A stretch of 64,000 nt of DNA from Clostridium beijerinckii HUN142. GTDB lineage: Bacteria > Bacillota > Clostridia > Clostridiales > Clostridiaceae. The stretch lies in the NCBI RefSeq assembly GCF_000621745.1, contig NZ_JHXK01000008.1:62001-126000 (forward strand). Direction: 5' to 3'. The number at the start of each line of letters is the position of its first letter. Position 1 is the stretch's first letter. Position numbers and translations under genes: made by a program. Below the pieces are notes generated by a model that had not been told where the DNA came from, ran no database searches, and was given only the letters and a program-made list of their open reading frames with translations. Of the stretch, positions 48,215 to 57,674 are shown one piece after another.

Positions 48215-49000
48215 TCATAAGCAATGAAAGATTGGTTCCATTTTCTTATATGTACAAAATTCTTTATATCCCAGTTCCTTAAGTTCATTTTTTACATAAG
48301 AAATCTTGCATCCTACATCATCTTCCTTATGCGAATCAGATCCTATTGTAATAATAGTTCCTCCTAATTCTCTGTATAACTTTAATATTTCTCTAGAAGG
48401 TGTCAAATCATCTAACCCATATCTAAAACAAGATGTGTTAATTTCAATTCCTTTTCCATGAGAAATTACGTGAACTAAGATTTCTTTTACAATATCTCTT
48501 ACCTTTTCAAAAGGATATTTTCCCATCTTATCATATCTATTAATCATATCTAAATGGCCTAAAACACTATAATCATTATATTTCTTTATTACTTTTAATA
48601 TTTCCTCATAATATTTCTCATTATATTCCTTTTGTGTCTTTCCTTTTTGAAAATCCTGTGTCCAAAATGCCTTATTATCTACCTGATGACAAGAGAGAAT
48701 AACAAAATCAAAGTCATATTCATTAAAATCCTTTTGAAATTCATCAATAGTATGTTCTTGCATCCCAAATTCGATTCCAAGTTTCATAGTAATTTTATCT
48801 TTATATTTTTCTCTGCACCTATTAAATTCATTTATATAATCTATATAATTGCAATTTATATCTACTTTCACTCCATAATCAACATGCTCTGTAAAGCATA
48901 TTTCATCAATTCCCAAAGATATTGCCTTTTTGATCTCATCTTCCATAGGATAAGTGGAATCATCGCTAAAACTTGTATGCATATGATAATCAGCTAACAT
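48215..49000 (-). CDS. PHP-domain phosphatase, HisK-type histidinol-phosphatase family
   Basis: 261 residues. PHP motifs: DYHMHTSFSDD at the N-terminus, CFTEHVDYG, LGHLDMINRY near residue 155 and GSDSHKEDDVG near the C-terminus, forming a trinuclear metal site. The family includes HisJ/HisK histidinol-phosphate phosphatases. No other histidine genes are nearby, so another phosphate monoester is possible. AGGAGG precedes the ATG. It begins 40 bases after the HAD phosphatase gene and is probably co-transcribed with it. Confidence 0.85.
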   Translation of the reverse strand: MLADYHMHTSFSDDSTYPMEDEIKKAISLGIDEICFTEHVDYGVKVDINCNYIDYINEFNRCREKYKDKITMKLGIEFGMQEHTIDEFQKDFNEYDFDFVILSCHQVDNKAFWTQDFQKGKTQKEYNEKYYEEILKVIKKYNDYSVLGHLDMINRYDKMGKYPFEKVRDIVKEILVHVISHGKGIEINTSCFRYGLDDLTPSREILKLYRELGGTIITIGSDSHKEDDVGCKISYVKNELKELGYKEFCTYKKMEPIFHCL

Positions 49001-49040
49001 AATTAAATTTCCTCCTAAAATATTATTACAACTATTATTA

Positions 49041-49868
49041 CTATTTCTTTAATATAAACTTCTCAATTAATTCGGCGACAACGCCTTCATTATTATCGGC
49101 TTCTGTTGTATAATCACAAGCTCTTTTTACATCTTCAACTGCATTTCCCGCCGCTACTGATAGGCCTGCTACTTTTAACATAGACATATCGTTGTAGTTA
49201 TCGCCTACAGCAATTGTGTCTTTAATATCTATATCTAAAATTTTTGCTAAATTAATTAGACCACTACATTTATCTACCCCTAATGAATTAAATTCCATAT
49301 ATCGATTTGACGAATAACTTACAGCACAATGCCCCTCTGTAATACTTCTCATATCTGGCTCAATACCCATCAAATATGGAACATTTATATTTTGATATAT
49401 AATCTTTGCAATTGGTTCCTCTTCAAGAAAATCCACTGTATTTTCTTTCATAATAGTACACTCTAATTTTTGATTTTTAATTCTTTCTTTTTCACTTTGT
49501 GATAAATTATAAATATATAATTTATCTTTTGTATAAACATGTATACAAACATCCTTATTTAATCCATACTCAAAAATTTCTTTCATCTTATCGAATCTTA
49601 ATCCTTTAAATTGCAGTAGCTTGTTATCCTTATTTTCTGTTAAAGCGCCACCATTAAAAGAAATAATATATTCCCCAGCCTGATCATACAAGTCTAAAAT
49701 TTTCAAGTCATTCTGAATAGAAGAATAACCTCTTCCTGTAGCTGGTACAAATTTTACTCCATACTCTTTCTTTGCTCTTTTTATTAAATCAATATTTCTT
49801 TGACAAATTATATGATTATCATTTAATAATGTCTCATCCATATCACAAGCTATTAGTTTATATGCCAT
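49041..49868 (-). CDS. Cof-type HAD hydrolase
   Basis: 275 residues; sugar-phosphate or nucleotide phosphatase family. The nucleophile motif is ACDMDETLLND. The Lys and the last acidic pair are in GVDKCSGLINLAK and AVGDNYNDMSMLK. A Cof-type cap domain lies between. Substrate is not predictable. The ATG at 49868 is preferred because GGAGGAGG lies 8 bases before it; the frame is open nine codons further. Likely a two-gene operon with the PHP phosphatase. Confidence 0.9.
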   Translation of the reverse strand: MAYKLIACDMDETLLNDNHIICQRNIDLIKRAKKEYGVKFVPATGRGYSSIQNDLKILDLYDQAGEYIISFNGGALTENKDNKLLQFKGLRFDKMKEIFEYGLNKDVCIHVYTKDKLYIYNLSQSEKERIKNQKLECTIMKENTVDFLEEEPIAKIIYQNINVPYLMGIEPDMRSITEGHCAVSYSSNRYMEFNSLGVDKCSGLINLAKILDIDIKDTIAVGDNYNDMSMLKVAGLSVAAGNAVEDVKRACDYTTEADNNEGVVAELIEKFILKK

Positions 49869-50445
49869 AATTTTGCCTCCTCCTATATTGCGCATTTTTA
49901 TATATACTTTTCTAAAATATTTAAAACAAAATCTGCTTCTAAGACTGTGTATTTATAATACTTTCAAAAGTCACTTGCAGAATTGATTTTATTGTAATTC
50001 TCCAAAGAATTAAATAATGTATGAATCTTGTGCTGTGAATATATACTCTACTTAATAATTTTCTTCATAAAAAAATAAACTGCTTGTACTCTTTAAAAGT
50101 CATCTTTATAATAGATGCTCAAATCCAGTTATAATTTCCACAATATAATTTATATTCTAACTCCATTGATATTTTAAGTTTATAATTCTTCAGTTCAATT
50201 TGATGATAATAATTTTTATTAATGCTAAAATAAATATATATGTTGCAATTCTTAATGCATATTTCATAATTGCAGCTAAAATTCTTTAATTATTTTTAGA
50301 ATTATGATGAGTAATTATTTTATCAACATACATAATACTTTTCCTTAAAAAGTATTAATGACAAATTTAATTGTTTATTCACGACACTTATCAATAAAAT
50401 AATTCATCTAAAAATGTAAACTTCACCAAGGAGATAATTATCATC
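49869..50445. other. 577-base intergenic region between divergent genes
   Basis: AT-rich. One inverted repeat, TGCAATT (50244-50250) against AATTGCA (50268-50274), with ATGCAT near the middle, could be an RpiR operator, but nothing anchors this. No small gene is apparent. Confidence 0.35.
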
Positions 50446-51312
50446 ATGACAATTTATAATTTACTTTTATATGCTAATAATTTAACTGAAACAGAGAAAT
50501 TACTTGCAAATTACATATTGGAAAATCAAGAGCAAGTTGCTGGTATGTCACTAGATGAATTAGCCAAAGTATCTTTTTCATCAATCTCAACTATACACAG
50601 ACTATGTAAAAAAATTGGATTAACTGGTTTCAAAGAATTTAAAATTAAGTTTGTTGAAGAACTATACTCCAAAATGAATAGACCAGAAAATATTGATATA
50701 AATTTTCCTTTCAAGAAAGACGATACACAATTTCAAATTGCTAGCAACATTAAGCAGCTTTATATTGATACCTTAACCAGCACTTTTTCCTTCTTTAATT
50801 CCGAACAGCTAGAAGATGCTGTTGATCTAATTTATAATGCCGAGATAGTCGATGTTTATGCTGTTACAAATAACATACAAACGGCATTGAACTTTCAAGA
50901 TAAGATGCAAAGCATCGGTAGATACGTTAATGTTTCACTAATTCCAATGAACCAAGTATACCGTGCTGCCGCTTCCAATAATAAAAATAAGCAAGTTGCA
51001 ATTATTCTTTCTTATTCGGGTAAGACACCTGAAATTAAAGAAATTGCTTTAGTTCTAAAACGTAAGGAAATAGAAACCTTAGTTATCTGTTCAGCTCAAG
51101 AAAACTATTTAACTAAGTTATTTAAATATCATATATTTGTTTCTAGTAAAGAAAATTTAAAAAAGAAAATTTCTCACTATTCTTCTCATATTGCTACACA
51201 ATATGTTTTAGATGTCATATTCTCTTGTATCTTTAACAAAGATTATGAAAAAAATATGGAGTATCGCCTAAACGAATTTAATAAGTTAGATCATCGACAA
51301 GTAGAAGAATAA
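50446..51312 (+). CDS. RpiR/MurR-family transcription regulator
   Basis: 288 residues. An N-terminal HTH_6 domain (about 1-75, with LANYILENQEQVAGMSLDEL and SISTIHRLCKKIGLTGFKEF) binds DNA. The C-terminal SIS domain (about 115-250, with VAIILSYSGKTPEIKEIA) binds a phosphosugar effector. Such regulators usually control adjacent sugar-use genes, but none is adjacent here, so the target is unknown. AAGGAGAT precedes the ATG. A perfect hairpin follows at 51442-51478. Confidence 0.92.
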   Translation: MTIYNLLLYANNLTETEKLLANYILENQEQVAGMSLDELAKVSFSSISTIHRLCKKIGLTGFKEFKIKFVEELYSKMNRPENIDINFPFKKDDTQFQIASNIKQLYIDTLTSTFSFFNSEQLEDAVDLIYNAEIVDVYAVTNNIQTALNFQDKMQSIGRYVNVSLIPMNQVYRAAASNNKNKQVAIILSYSGKTPEIKEIALVLKRKEIETLVICSAQENYLTKLFKYHIFVSSKENLKKKISHYSSHIATQYVLDVIFSCIFNKDYEKNMEYRLNEFNKLDHRQVEE

Positions 51313-51441
51313 CCTAATCTTTAGACGTTTATGCTTCGTACTTAGCATTACATTTTGTTCATTTACATTATAGTAGATAACTATTGATAATTATATACAT
51401 GCACTTAAAACAGGTACTTATTTTCAAATATTGCTTTAAAT

Positions 51442-51478
51442 AATAAAATTATCTGAAAATATTTTTCAGATAATTTTA
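51442..51478. terminator. Bidirectional terminator between the RpiR and SNF2 genes
   Basis: Near-perfect arms ATAAAATTATCTGAAAA and TTTCAGATAATTTTAT around a short AT loop, flanked by A- and T-runs. Confidence 0.85.
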
Positions 51479-51496
51479 TATTTATATTACAGCTAT

Positions 51497-54436
51497 TTAA
51501 TCTCTCTCAAACAATTGTTGTAAATCTTCTTTTGATAAACTGCCTAATAAACCGCTATTTTTAAGTTCTCCTGTTAAAATACTGTCAATAAGTTGTTTTT
51601 TATCTTCTTGAAGCAAAATGATTTTCTCCTCTATAGTTCCTTTAGATACTAATTTAATCACCTCTACTACATCTCTTTGACCGATTCTATGAGCTCTATC
51701 CGTTGCCTGGGCCTCAACTGCTGGATTCCACCATGGATCAAAATGAATGACTAAATTAGCTGATGTTAAGTTAAGTCCGGTTCCTCCAGCCTTTAATGAA
51801 ATCAAAAAGACATTCACAAACTCATTAGTATTAAAATCTTTAACCATTTTTATTCTATTTTTAGGGCTTGTTTTTCCGCTCAAATGGAAAAATTCTATTT
51901 TCTCCTTATTTAAGCGTTCCCCAATCCTATCTAATGCAGAAGTAAATTGTGAAAATAGAAGTATCTTCCCACAAGAATCAATATGATTTTTAATGATTTC
52001 TGCCACTTTTTCTATTTTCCCACTTCCTCCATTATAGTCTTCAAGTATAAGTGAAGGATCTAAACATATCTCCCTTAGCTTAGTTAAGTATGAGAATATC
52101 TCGATTCTACCATCTTTGTTATTCTTCATTGCAGCTTTTACTCTTTTTACATAATTACTATACACAGCTTTTTGAGAAGGTGTCATTTCAACTAATAAAT
52201 TTTTTTCTATTTTATCTGGTAATTCATTCATTACTTCTTTCTTAGTTCTCCTTAAAATAAAAGGCTTTATCATAGTCTTAAGATTCTCTAAATTCTCTTC
52301 CCTTCTTGAAATAAATTTTTCCTCAAACTTTTCTTTAACGTAGAGATAGCCTGGCATTATAAAGTCAAATATAGACCAAAGCTCTGTCAAATTATTTTCA
52401 ATAGGTGTTCCAGTTAAAGCAAATCTAATTTTTGCCTGAATTTCTTTTACAGCTCTTGAATTCTGAGCTTCCGAATTCTTAATACTCTGCCCCTCATCAA
52501 TTATGCAATAATCAAAAATAATATCTTTATAATTATCTATATCTAATCTCAATGTTCCATAGGTAGTTAGCACTACATCATATTCACATATATCTTCCAT
52601 AATTTTATCTCTTTGACTTCCATGAACCAGCACAACTCTTAAACTTGGTGCAAATCTTAAAATTTCATCTTTCCAATTATAAAGCAATGATGTCGGACAA
52701 ATTATGCAAGTCTTTTTGTTCTTCTCTAATAATAAGAATGCTATAACTTGTATTGTCTTACCTAATCCCATCTCATCTGCTAATATTCCTCCAAATCCCA
52801 CTTCACTTAAGGTCTTGAGCCACTTAAATCCATTAATTTGATATTCTCTAAGGATTCCTTTAAAATCACTTGGGATTGATATATTTTTATTATTTATGTT
52901 GTCTAACTTATTTTCTATATCATCTAATTCATTCGAATTTTCTATAATCCCTAAACCTATATTCTTCATATTTTCATATAGACATAAAGCTTTATTCTTT
53001 TCGATTTTAACTTTTTCATTATTTGAATCCAGATTTATATTTAACACTTCAATTAGATTAAAAAAACTTCTCACACCATTATCTTCAAAATCTAAAAAGT
53101 TATTATTTCTTGTTTTGTAAAATTTATTTTTATCTTTATATGCCTCTAATGCACTATTTAATTCCTTTGTTCCTAACTCCCCTATACTATAAGAGAAATT
53201 ATAACTTCCGTCCACTTCATATAAATCAACTCTAATTGAATCCAGATTATATATTTTTTTATTGCTAAGGCCGTTTCCTAACACAACATTTCCCAACGAG
53301 TGGATTGTCTCTCCTTTTTTGCTTAGTATATTAAACAGCTCTTCATCTTTACCTATAAACACAAGTCTGTTATCCATTTTTACAAAACTTAGTTTTTCAA
53401 CTTCCATAAGAAGCTTTTCTTCTTTTTTATCATCTCTTATGAACGTATGTGAAACATTTCTCTCATCTAATATATTGATTTTTGTATTACCATAGCTAAG
53501 AAATATATCACAATAAATTTTTCCGTTCCCTTCATATAAAAAGAATTCATTTCTTGATAAATTAGATGCATAATTCCTTAAGTTTTCCGCAATATTTATG
53601 TTACTCGAAATTCTACTTAAATGAGATATTAGTTTAGTGTAAGTATCTATATCTTTTCTATAGGTAATTCTGCCATTAACTAATAATCTTTCATGCAGAC
53701 TAGCATAATTATCAATTTGATTTTTTGAAGGTAAATAGAGTTCATTCCTAAAATAATAAACATCATTGTTTGAATTTAATGAAATGGGAATCTGCTTATG
53801 AGTCGTCAAGACTATCATTCCGTTATCTTCCTTAACATTAAAGGTTATAGGTAAATCTTTGTGTAATATTGGTGCTGTAATTTCAATATAATCAAACTTA
53901 AATTTTATTTTTCTATCCTCTATACCTTTTAAAAATTTTCTAAGTTCCTCTGGCTTAAGTATAAGCTTTCCACCTCTCGAAGGTGTTTGTACCTCATAAT
54001 ATAGAGAATCATTTTCTATTTTACGAATGAGCCTTGTGCTATGATTATTTCCCCATATTTTATATTTTTCTGCAGTTTTCTTTTCAGAATTTTCTTCTTT
54101 ATTGTTATCATTTTCAAGTAAGCTAATAAATTTATATTCAGTAGCAGTTATATGACTACACATTAATGTATATCCACTTGAAGTAAATTCTTTAAACTCA
54201 TCACAAGAACAGTTAGCACTCTCTAGTTTTTTCTTCTGAAGATTAATTTTAATATGTGTACTAAATTCGTTAATTTTATTTTTATCCGTAACTTTTCCAT
54301 AAATATGATATATGTTATCTATCTTTTTCCCCTTAAAATAAGTGACTAAACCATTATTAAATTTAACCGCTCCTTCTCTTTTCATAGTAGATGAAACTGA
54401 TTTAAATAATATTGACTTTAATTCTTCTAGTTTCAA
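51497..54436 (-). CDS. SWIM zinc finger / SNF2-family helicase
   Basis: 979 residues. The N-terminal SWIM zinc finger (CSCDEF with the following C-x-H, residues about 70-95) is followed by a poorly conserved bacterial SNF2-associated region. A complete SNF2 ATPase lies at about 520-970: LADEMGLGKT (motif I), DEGQ (motif II, usually DEAH or DEAQ), GTPIENN (III), FSQFTSALDR (IV), AGGTGLNL (V) and ATDRAHRIGQ (VI). It is a double-strand DNA translocase with no methylase or nuclease partner visible, so a defence role is not supported. The TTG start has GAGGTGAT only 3 bases upstream; no better start exists. Confidence 0.9.
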   Translation of the reverse strand: MKLEELKSILFKSVSSTMKREGAVKFNNGLVTYFKGKKIDNIYHIYGKVTDKNKINEFSTHIKINLQKKKLESANCSCDEFKEFTSSGYTLMCSHITATEYKFISLLENDNNKEENSEKKTAEKYKIWGNNHSTRLIRKIENDSLYYEVQTPSRGGKLILKPEELRKFLKGIEDRKIKFKFDYIEITAPILHKDLPITFNVKEDNGMIVLTTHKQIPISLNSNNDVYYFRNELYLPSKNQIDNYASLHERLLVNGRITYRKDIDTYTKLISHLSRISSNINIAENLRNYASNLSRNEFFLYEGNGKIYCDIFLSYGNTKINILDERNVSHTFIRDDKKEEKLLMEVEKLSFVKMDNRLVFIGKDEELFNILSKKGETIHSLGNVVLGNGLSNKKIYNLDSIRVDLYEVDGSYNFSYSIGELGTKELNSALEAYKDKNKFYKTRNNNFLDFEDNGVRSFFNLIEVLNINLDSNNEKVKIEKNKALCLYENMKNIGLGIIENSNELDDIENKLDNINNKNISIPSDFKGILREYQINGFKWLKTLSEVGFGGILADEMGLGKTIQVIAFLLLEKNKKTCIICPTSLLYNWKDEILRFAPSLRVVLVHGSQRDKIMEDICEYDVVLTTYGTLRLDIDNYKDIIFDYCIIDEGQSIKNSEAQNSRAVKEIQAKIRFALTGTPIENNLTELWSIFDFIMPGYLYVKEKFEEKFISRREENLENLKTMIKPFILRRTKKEVMNELPDKIEKNLLVEMTPSQKAVYSNYVKRVKAAMKNNKDGRIEIFSYLTKLREICLDPSLILEDYNGGSGKIEKVAEIIKNHIDSCGKILLFSQFTSALDRIGERLNKEKIEFFHLSGKTSPKNRIKMVKDFNTNEFVNVFLISLKAGGTGLNLTSANLVIHFDPWWNPAVEAQATDRAHRIGQRDVVEVIKLVSKGTIEEKIILLQEDKKQLIDSILTGELKNSGLLGSLSKEDLQQLFERD

Positions 54437-54662
54437 GTAATCACCTCTTTCATGACAAGCACAAATAAAATTCTAGCCATTTATTTAATCTATAAATTAT
54501 AAATTATAAATTAAATATTGCTTTTACATCTAATCGTTGCATTCAAATAATGCTATTTTTACATAAAATATATTATAGCATAGTAGTTTAGATTTTTTAT
54601 CAAATAGTACTAGGCCAACTTTCACCTAAAGTAATTAATTGGTTTTGATGTAAATATTTATA

Positions 54663-54712
54663 TTGACATATTTAATCTACAATTGTAAACTGAAATAGTG
54701 ATTACAATTGTA
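54663..54712 (+). promoter_or_regulatory. blaI-like promoter with two BlaI-type operators
   Basis: TTGACA (54663-54668), 17-base spacer, TAAACT (54686-54691). Two identical palindromes TACAATTGTA, at 54678-54687 and 54703-54712, match the TACA/TGTA core bound by BlaI/MecI repressors. One lies between -35 and -10 and the other just after the start site, 25 bp centre to centre. This predicts negative autoregulation. Confidence 0.85.
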
Positions 54713-54738
54713 GATTAAAAAATGAAAGGAGTTTTTTA

Positions 54739-55134
54739 ATGAAAATCTTTCCTAAAATATCAGAGTCAGAATGGGAAGTTATGAAACTTATATGGAAAAC
54801 AAATCCTTTAACTTCTGAGCAAATAATCAATTCATTATCAGATAAAATGAATTGGTCAACGCAAACTATAAAAACCTTTATAACTAGACTTATCAAAAAA
54901 GGTGCAATAGGTTTTGAAAAATCAGGAAGAGTTTATAATTACTATCCATTAATTTCTGAAAATGAATGTATAAAATCTGAAAATGAAACATTTCTAAAAA
55001 AGGTTTATGATGGAGCATTAGGCATCCTTTTCACTAAATTTTTAGAAGAAAAAAATTTATCTAATGATGAAATCGAAGAACTCGAAAATCTTCTTAAAAA
55101 CAAAAAAGAAAAAAACTCTAATAAAGATAAGTAA
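54739..55134 (+). CDS. blaI: BlaI/MecI-family transcriptional repressor
   Basis: 131 residues. A winged-helix domain (1-75, starting MKIFPKISESEWEVMKLIW) binds DNA as a dimer, and the C-terminal helices dimerise. In the paradigm the repressor is cleaved after its partner sensor-protease is triggered. The partner gene follows 146 bases downstream, and two TACAATTGTA operators lie in the promoter. AAAGGAG precedes the ATG. No beta-lactamase gene is next to it; targets other than its own operon are unknown. A Gln/Asn-Ala cleavage site is not obvious. Confidence 0.93.
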   Translation: MKIFPKISESEWEVMKLIWKTNPLTSEQIINSLSDKMNWSTQTIKTFITRLIKKGAIGFEKSGRVYNYYPLISENECIKSENETFLKKVYDGALGILFTKFLEEKNLSNDEIEELENLLKNKKEKNSNKDK

Positions 55135-55280
55135 CAAATATGATTAAGATATTTTAAAGAAGATACTAAGCTACAGAACACGTATATTTTTTAAATATTA
55201 ATATTCATATTTAGTATGGTAAAGCCTATAAAATTAAACTTTATATTTAAAAATTCAAATTACATGGAGGTGATATTTTT

Positions 55281-57497
55281 GTGGAAATCTTAGAAAAGAT
55301 TTTTTTATGTACTTTACAGATTTCTTTATCAGCTAGTATTTCTGCACTATTGATCATTTTTATTTTAAAATTATTTAATAAATATATTGGCATAAGAGTT
55401 AAGAATATATTGCTTATTTTATTACTTATAAGGTTTCTTGTGCCTATTACTCCGGACATGAATACTAATTTTCTTAATACTTTGTATCAAAAATGTGAAA
55501 ACACTCTAAATCTATCCAAGGGTAATACTAACTTGGAATTAGCAAAATTTGATTCAGAGGTTTCTAAGAAAAGTATAGAAAATAACATCTATAACGAAAA
55601 AACTCAAATAGAGACAGAAGATAAAACTCAAAGCACTAATAAACAAAATTCTATTTTAGAAATAATCTCATGCATTTGGATAATAAGTGTATTAATCATA
55701 GATCTGATATTATTTTTATCTATGCTTAATTTTAAACGCAAAACTAAGCATTTAGAGACAGATATGTATCCCGAAATTCAATCAGTAATAGACTTATGTA
55801 AAGATAAAGCTAATGTAAGTTCTAATATTTCCTTTTACGTATGTGATAACCTTAATAGTCCTTGTATCTTGGGAATTACAAAACCTAAGATTTATCTTCC
55901 TAAACATATTTTAAATATAAATGATAATAATCTACTTTCACATATATTTTTGCATGAATTATTACATTATAAAAGAAAAGATTTATTATGTAACTTTTTG
56001 AGCACAATTGTATTTTCAATACATTGGTTTAATCCTATTGTTTGGTTCCTTCTTAATAAAATAAAACTTTATAGAGAATATGCCTGTGATGCTTGCGTTC
56101 TTGAATTACTAGGAGAAAAAGAAGCAATAAAGTATGGTATGAGCCTAATAAATCTTTCAAAAATATTTTTAAATAAAACTAACCACTCTAATTTAGCAAT
56201 TTTTTTTGAAACAAACAATCAAATGAAAGGACGAATTGAAATGATAAAAAAATTTAAAACTGGTTCTTATAGAATCTCAATAATTGGTGTATTAGGTTGT
56301 GTATTAATCACAATCATCATGCTTACAAATAGCATAAATGTTAACGCTTTAGATATTAACACCAATAAATTAGCTACTGAGAGCAGTACAGCAATAAATA
56401 CTCCCCCTAAATTTATTGTTGATACACCTGAAAAATCTTACTATGATATAGAAAAAGTAGAAAAAGTAGCTGGATTCAAATTTAAACTACCTGATTCTCC
56501 TCAGCTTAGTAGAGCTAGCAGCCTTCAACTTATAAAACTTTCTGATCAAGATAATGTTTTACTTATATACTTAGATGGTGATTCTAAGTTTACATTTCAA
56601 GTTTCTGAAAAAGACCCACTAGAATATTTGAAGAAAATAGCTACTGTAAAAGGTGGATCAAAAAATTATATTGAAAGTAAAGAAGAATCTATGAAGCTAG
56701 GAGATATAGACGGATTCAATGTAACTTTAACACAAACATCTCCTTCTCAAACTTTAAAAGATGGCCATATAACTCCTGAACTAAAAGATGTAGATAAATA
56801 TTTCGCATGGAGAAATGAAGGATTATGGTATAGCATAAGATATGATTCAACATTTAAAAGTTCAGGAAAAAACGCTAATCAAGGCTCTAATATTTCGCAA
56901 GATAATATAGAAAAAATAGCGAAATCTATAGTATATCCAGACGAAATAAAGAACGTAAAATATTCTGTAGAAAAAGATGCCCCTTCAACAGAAATTGCTA
57001 CAATGATGATTTATGACAAAGAAGATTTGGAGTCCGCAAAAAAATACCTAGGCTTTAACCCTAAATTTCCGTTAAAAATAAATGAAGATATAACTATTAA
57101 TCAGTCAGCAGTAGGAATTTCAGACGACTCAGATATAAAAAATAATAATATTAGTTATGAACTTAATAACATATATTTAAATAAGAATGGTTCAATAACT
57201 TTCAACCAGAAAAAAACTTCAAAAGAGTATGAAGATATGAAAGAAAATGGATATACCACTATATATAATAACGAAAATAATAAAACCGAACAAATCAACG
57301 TTCAAAAATTAACTATAAATAATAATGACGTATTTAAATACTTATATGATGAAAACTATCCTGATGGCACTTCTGTCAGCAATGGAGAATATTTCTGGAA
57401 AGAAAATAATATTTACTACTCCGTATGTTTTTTTGGCAACACTGGTAATTCGGATGAAATAGCCAAAGAATTTATTACTTCTAATCCTATAGATTAG
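55281..57497 (+). CDS. BlaR1-like M56 metalloprotease with duplicated DUF4367-like sensor domain
   Basis: 738 residues; starts at GTG after GGAGGTGAT. Transmembrane helices lie at about 12-30, 42-56, 128-149 and 240-258. The M56 protease is intact, with HELLH at 225-229 and the third ligand Glu266 in YREYACD. A further helix near 330-348 is followed by an exported region. In BlaR1/MecR1 this would be a penicillin-binding domain with SxxK. Here it is replaced by two successive domains (about 370-545 and 555-735), each beginning YD-x-E and ending with an aromatic W-(R/K)-x-E...YS segment, as in DUF4367 modules. The ligand is therefore probably not a beta-lactam; envelope stress or a peptide are guesses. 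Confidence 0.85.
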   Translation: MEILEKIFLCTLQISLSASISALLIIFILKLFNKYIGIRVKNILLILLLIRFLVPITPDMNTNFLNTLYQKCENTLNLSKGNTNLELAKFDSEVSKKSIENNIYNEKTQIETEDKTQSTNKQNSILEIISCIWIISVLIIDLILFLSMLNFKRKTKHLETDMYPEIQSVIDLCKDKANVSSNISFYVCDNLNSPCILGITKPKIYLPKHILNINDNNLLSHIFLHELLHYKRKDLLCNFLSTIVFSIHWFNPIVWFLLNKIKLYREYACDACVLELLGEKEAIKYGMSLINLSKIFLNKTNHSNLAIFFETNNQMKGRIEMIKKFKTGSYRISIIGVLGCVLITIIMLTNSINVNALDINTNKLATESSTAINTPPKFIVDTPEKSYYDIEKVEKVAGFKFKLPDSPQLSRASSLQLIKLSDQDNVLLIYLDGDSKFTFQVSEKDPLEYLKKIATVKGGSKNYIESKEESMKLGDIDGFNVTLTQTSPSQTLKDGHITPELKDVDKYFAWRNEGLWYSIRYDSTFKSSGKNANQGSNISQDNIEKIAKSIVYPDEIKNVKYSVEKDAPSTEIATMMIYDKEDLESAKKYLGFNPKFPLKINEDITINQSAVGISDDSDIKNNNISYELNNIYLNKNGSITFNQKKTSKEYEDMKENGYTTIYNNENNKTEQINVQKLTINNNDVFKYLYDENYPDGTSVSNGEYFWKENNIYYSVCFFGNTGNSDEIAKEFITSNPID

Positions 57498-57573
57498 AAT
57501 ATAATTTCCTTACTTTCAAAAATATATATCAATATCTCCTATCATATTTTTATTACAAAAAATAAATAGTTTG

Positions 57574-57604
57574 AAAAGGTATTGCGTTAATTCAATACCT
57601 TTTT
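57574..57604 (+). terminator. Intrinsic terminator after the BlaR-like gene
   Basis: Perfect 11-bp arms AAAAGGTATTG/CAATACCTTTT with an 8-base loop and a T-run. Confidence 0.9.
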
Positions 57605-57646
57605 AACTATGCATTATTTCTCCCTTTTTTGTCGTATAAAAATATA

Positions 57647-57674
57647 TTAGCTTATTACGAGTATAATAAGCTAT
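57647..57674 (-). terminator. Terminator overlapping the XRE gene stop codon
   Basis: Minus-strand arms TAGCTTATTATA and TAATAAGCTA around a short CTCG loop, followed by ATATATTTTTA. The stop codon (57671-57673) lies inside the 5' arm. Confidence 0.65.

Noticed and set aside
54488..54515. Short tandem TATAAAT repeats upstream of the SNF2 gene
   Set aside because: Three degenerate 8-mers in AT-rich DNA are expected by chance.
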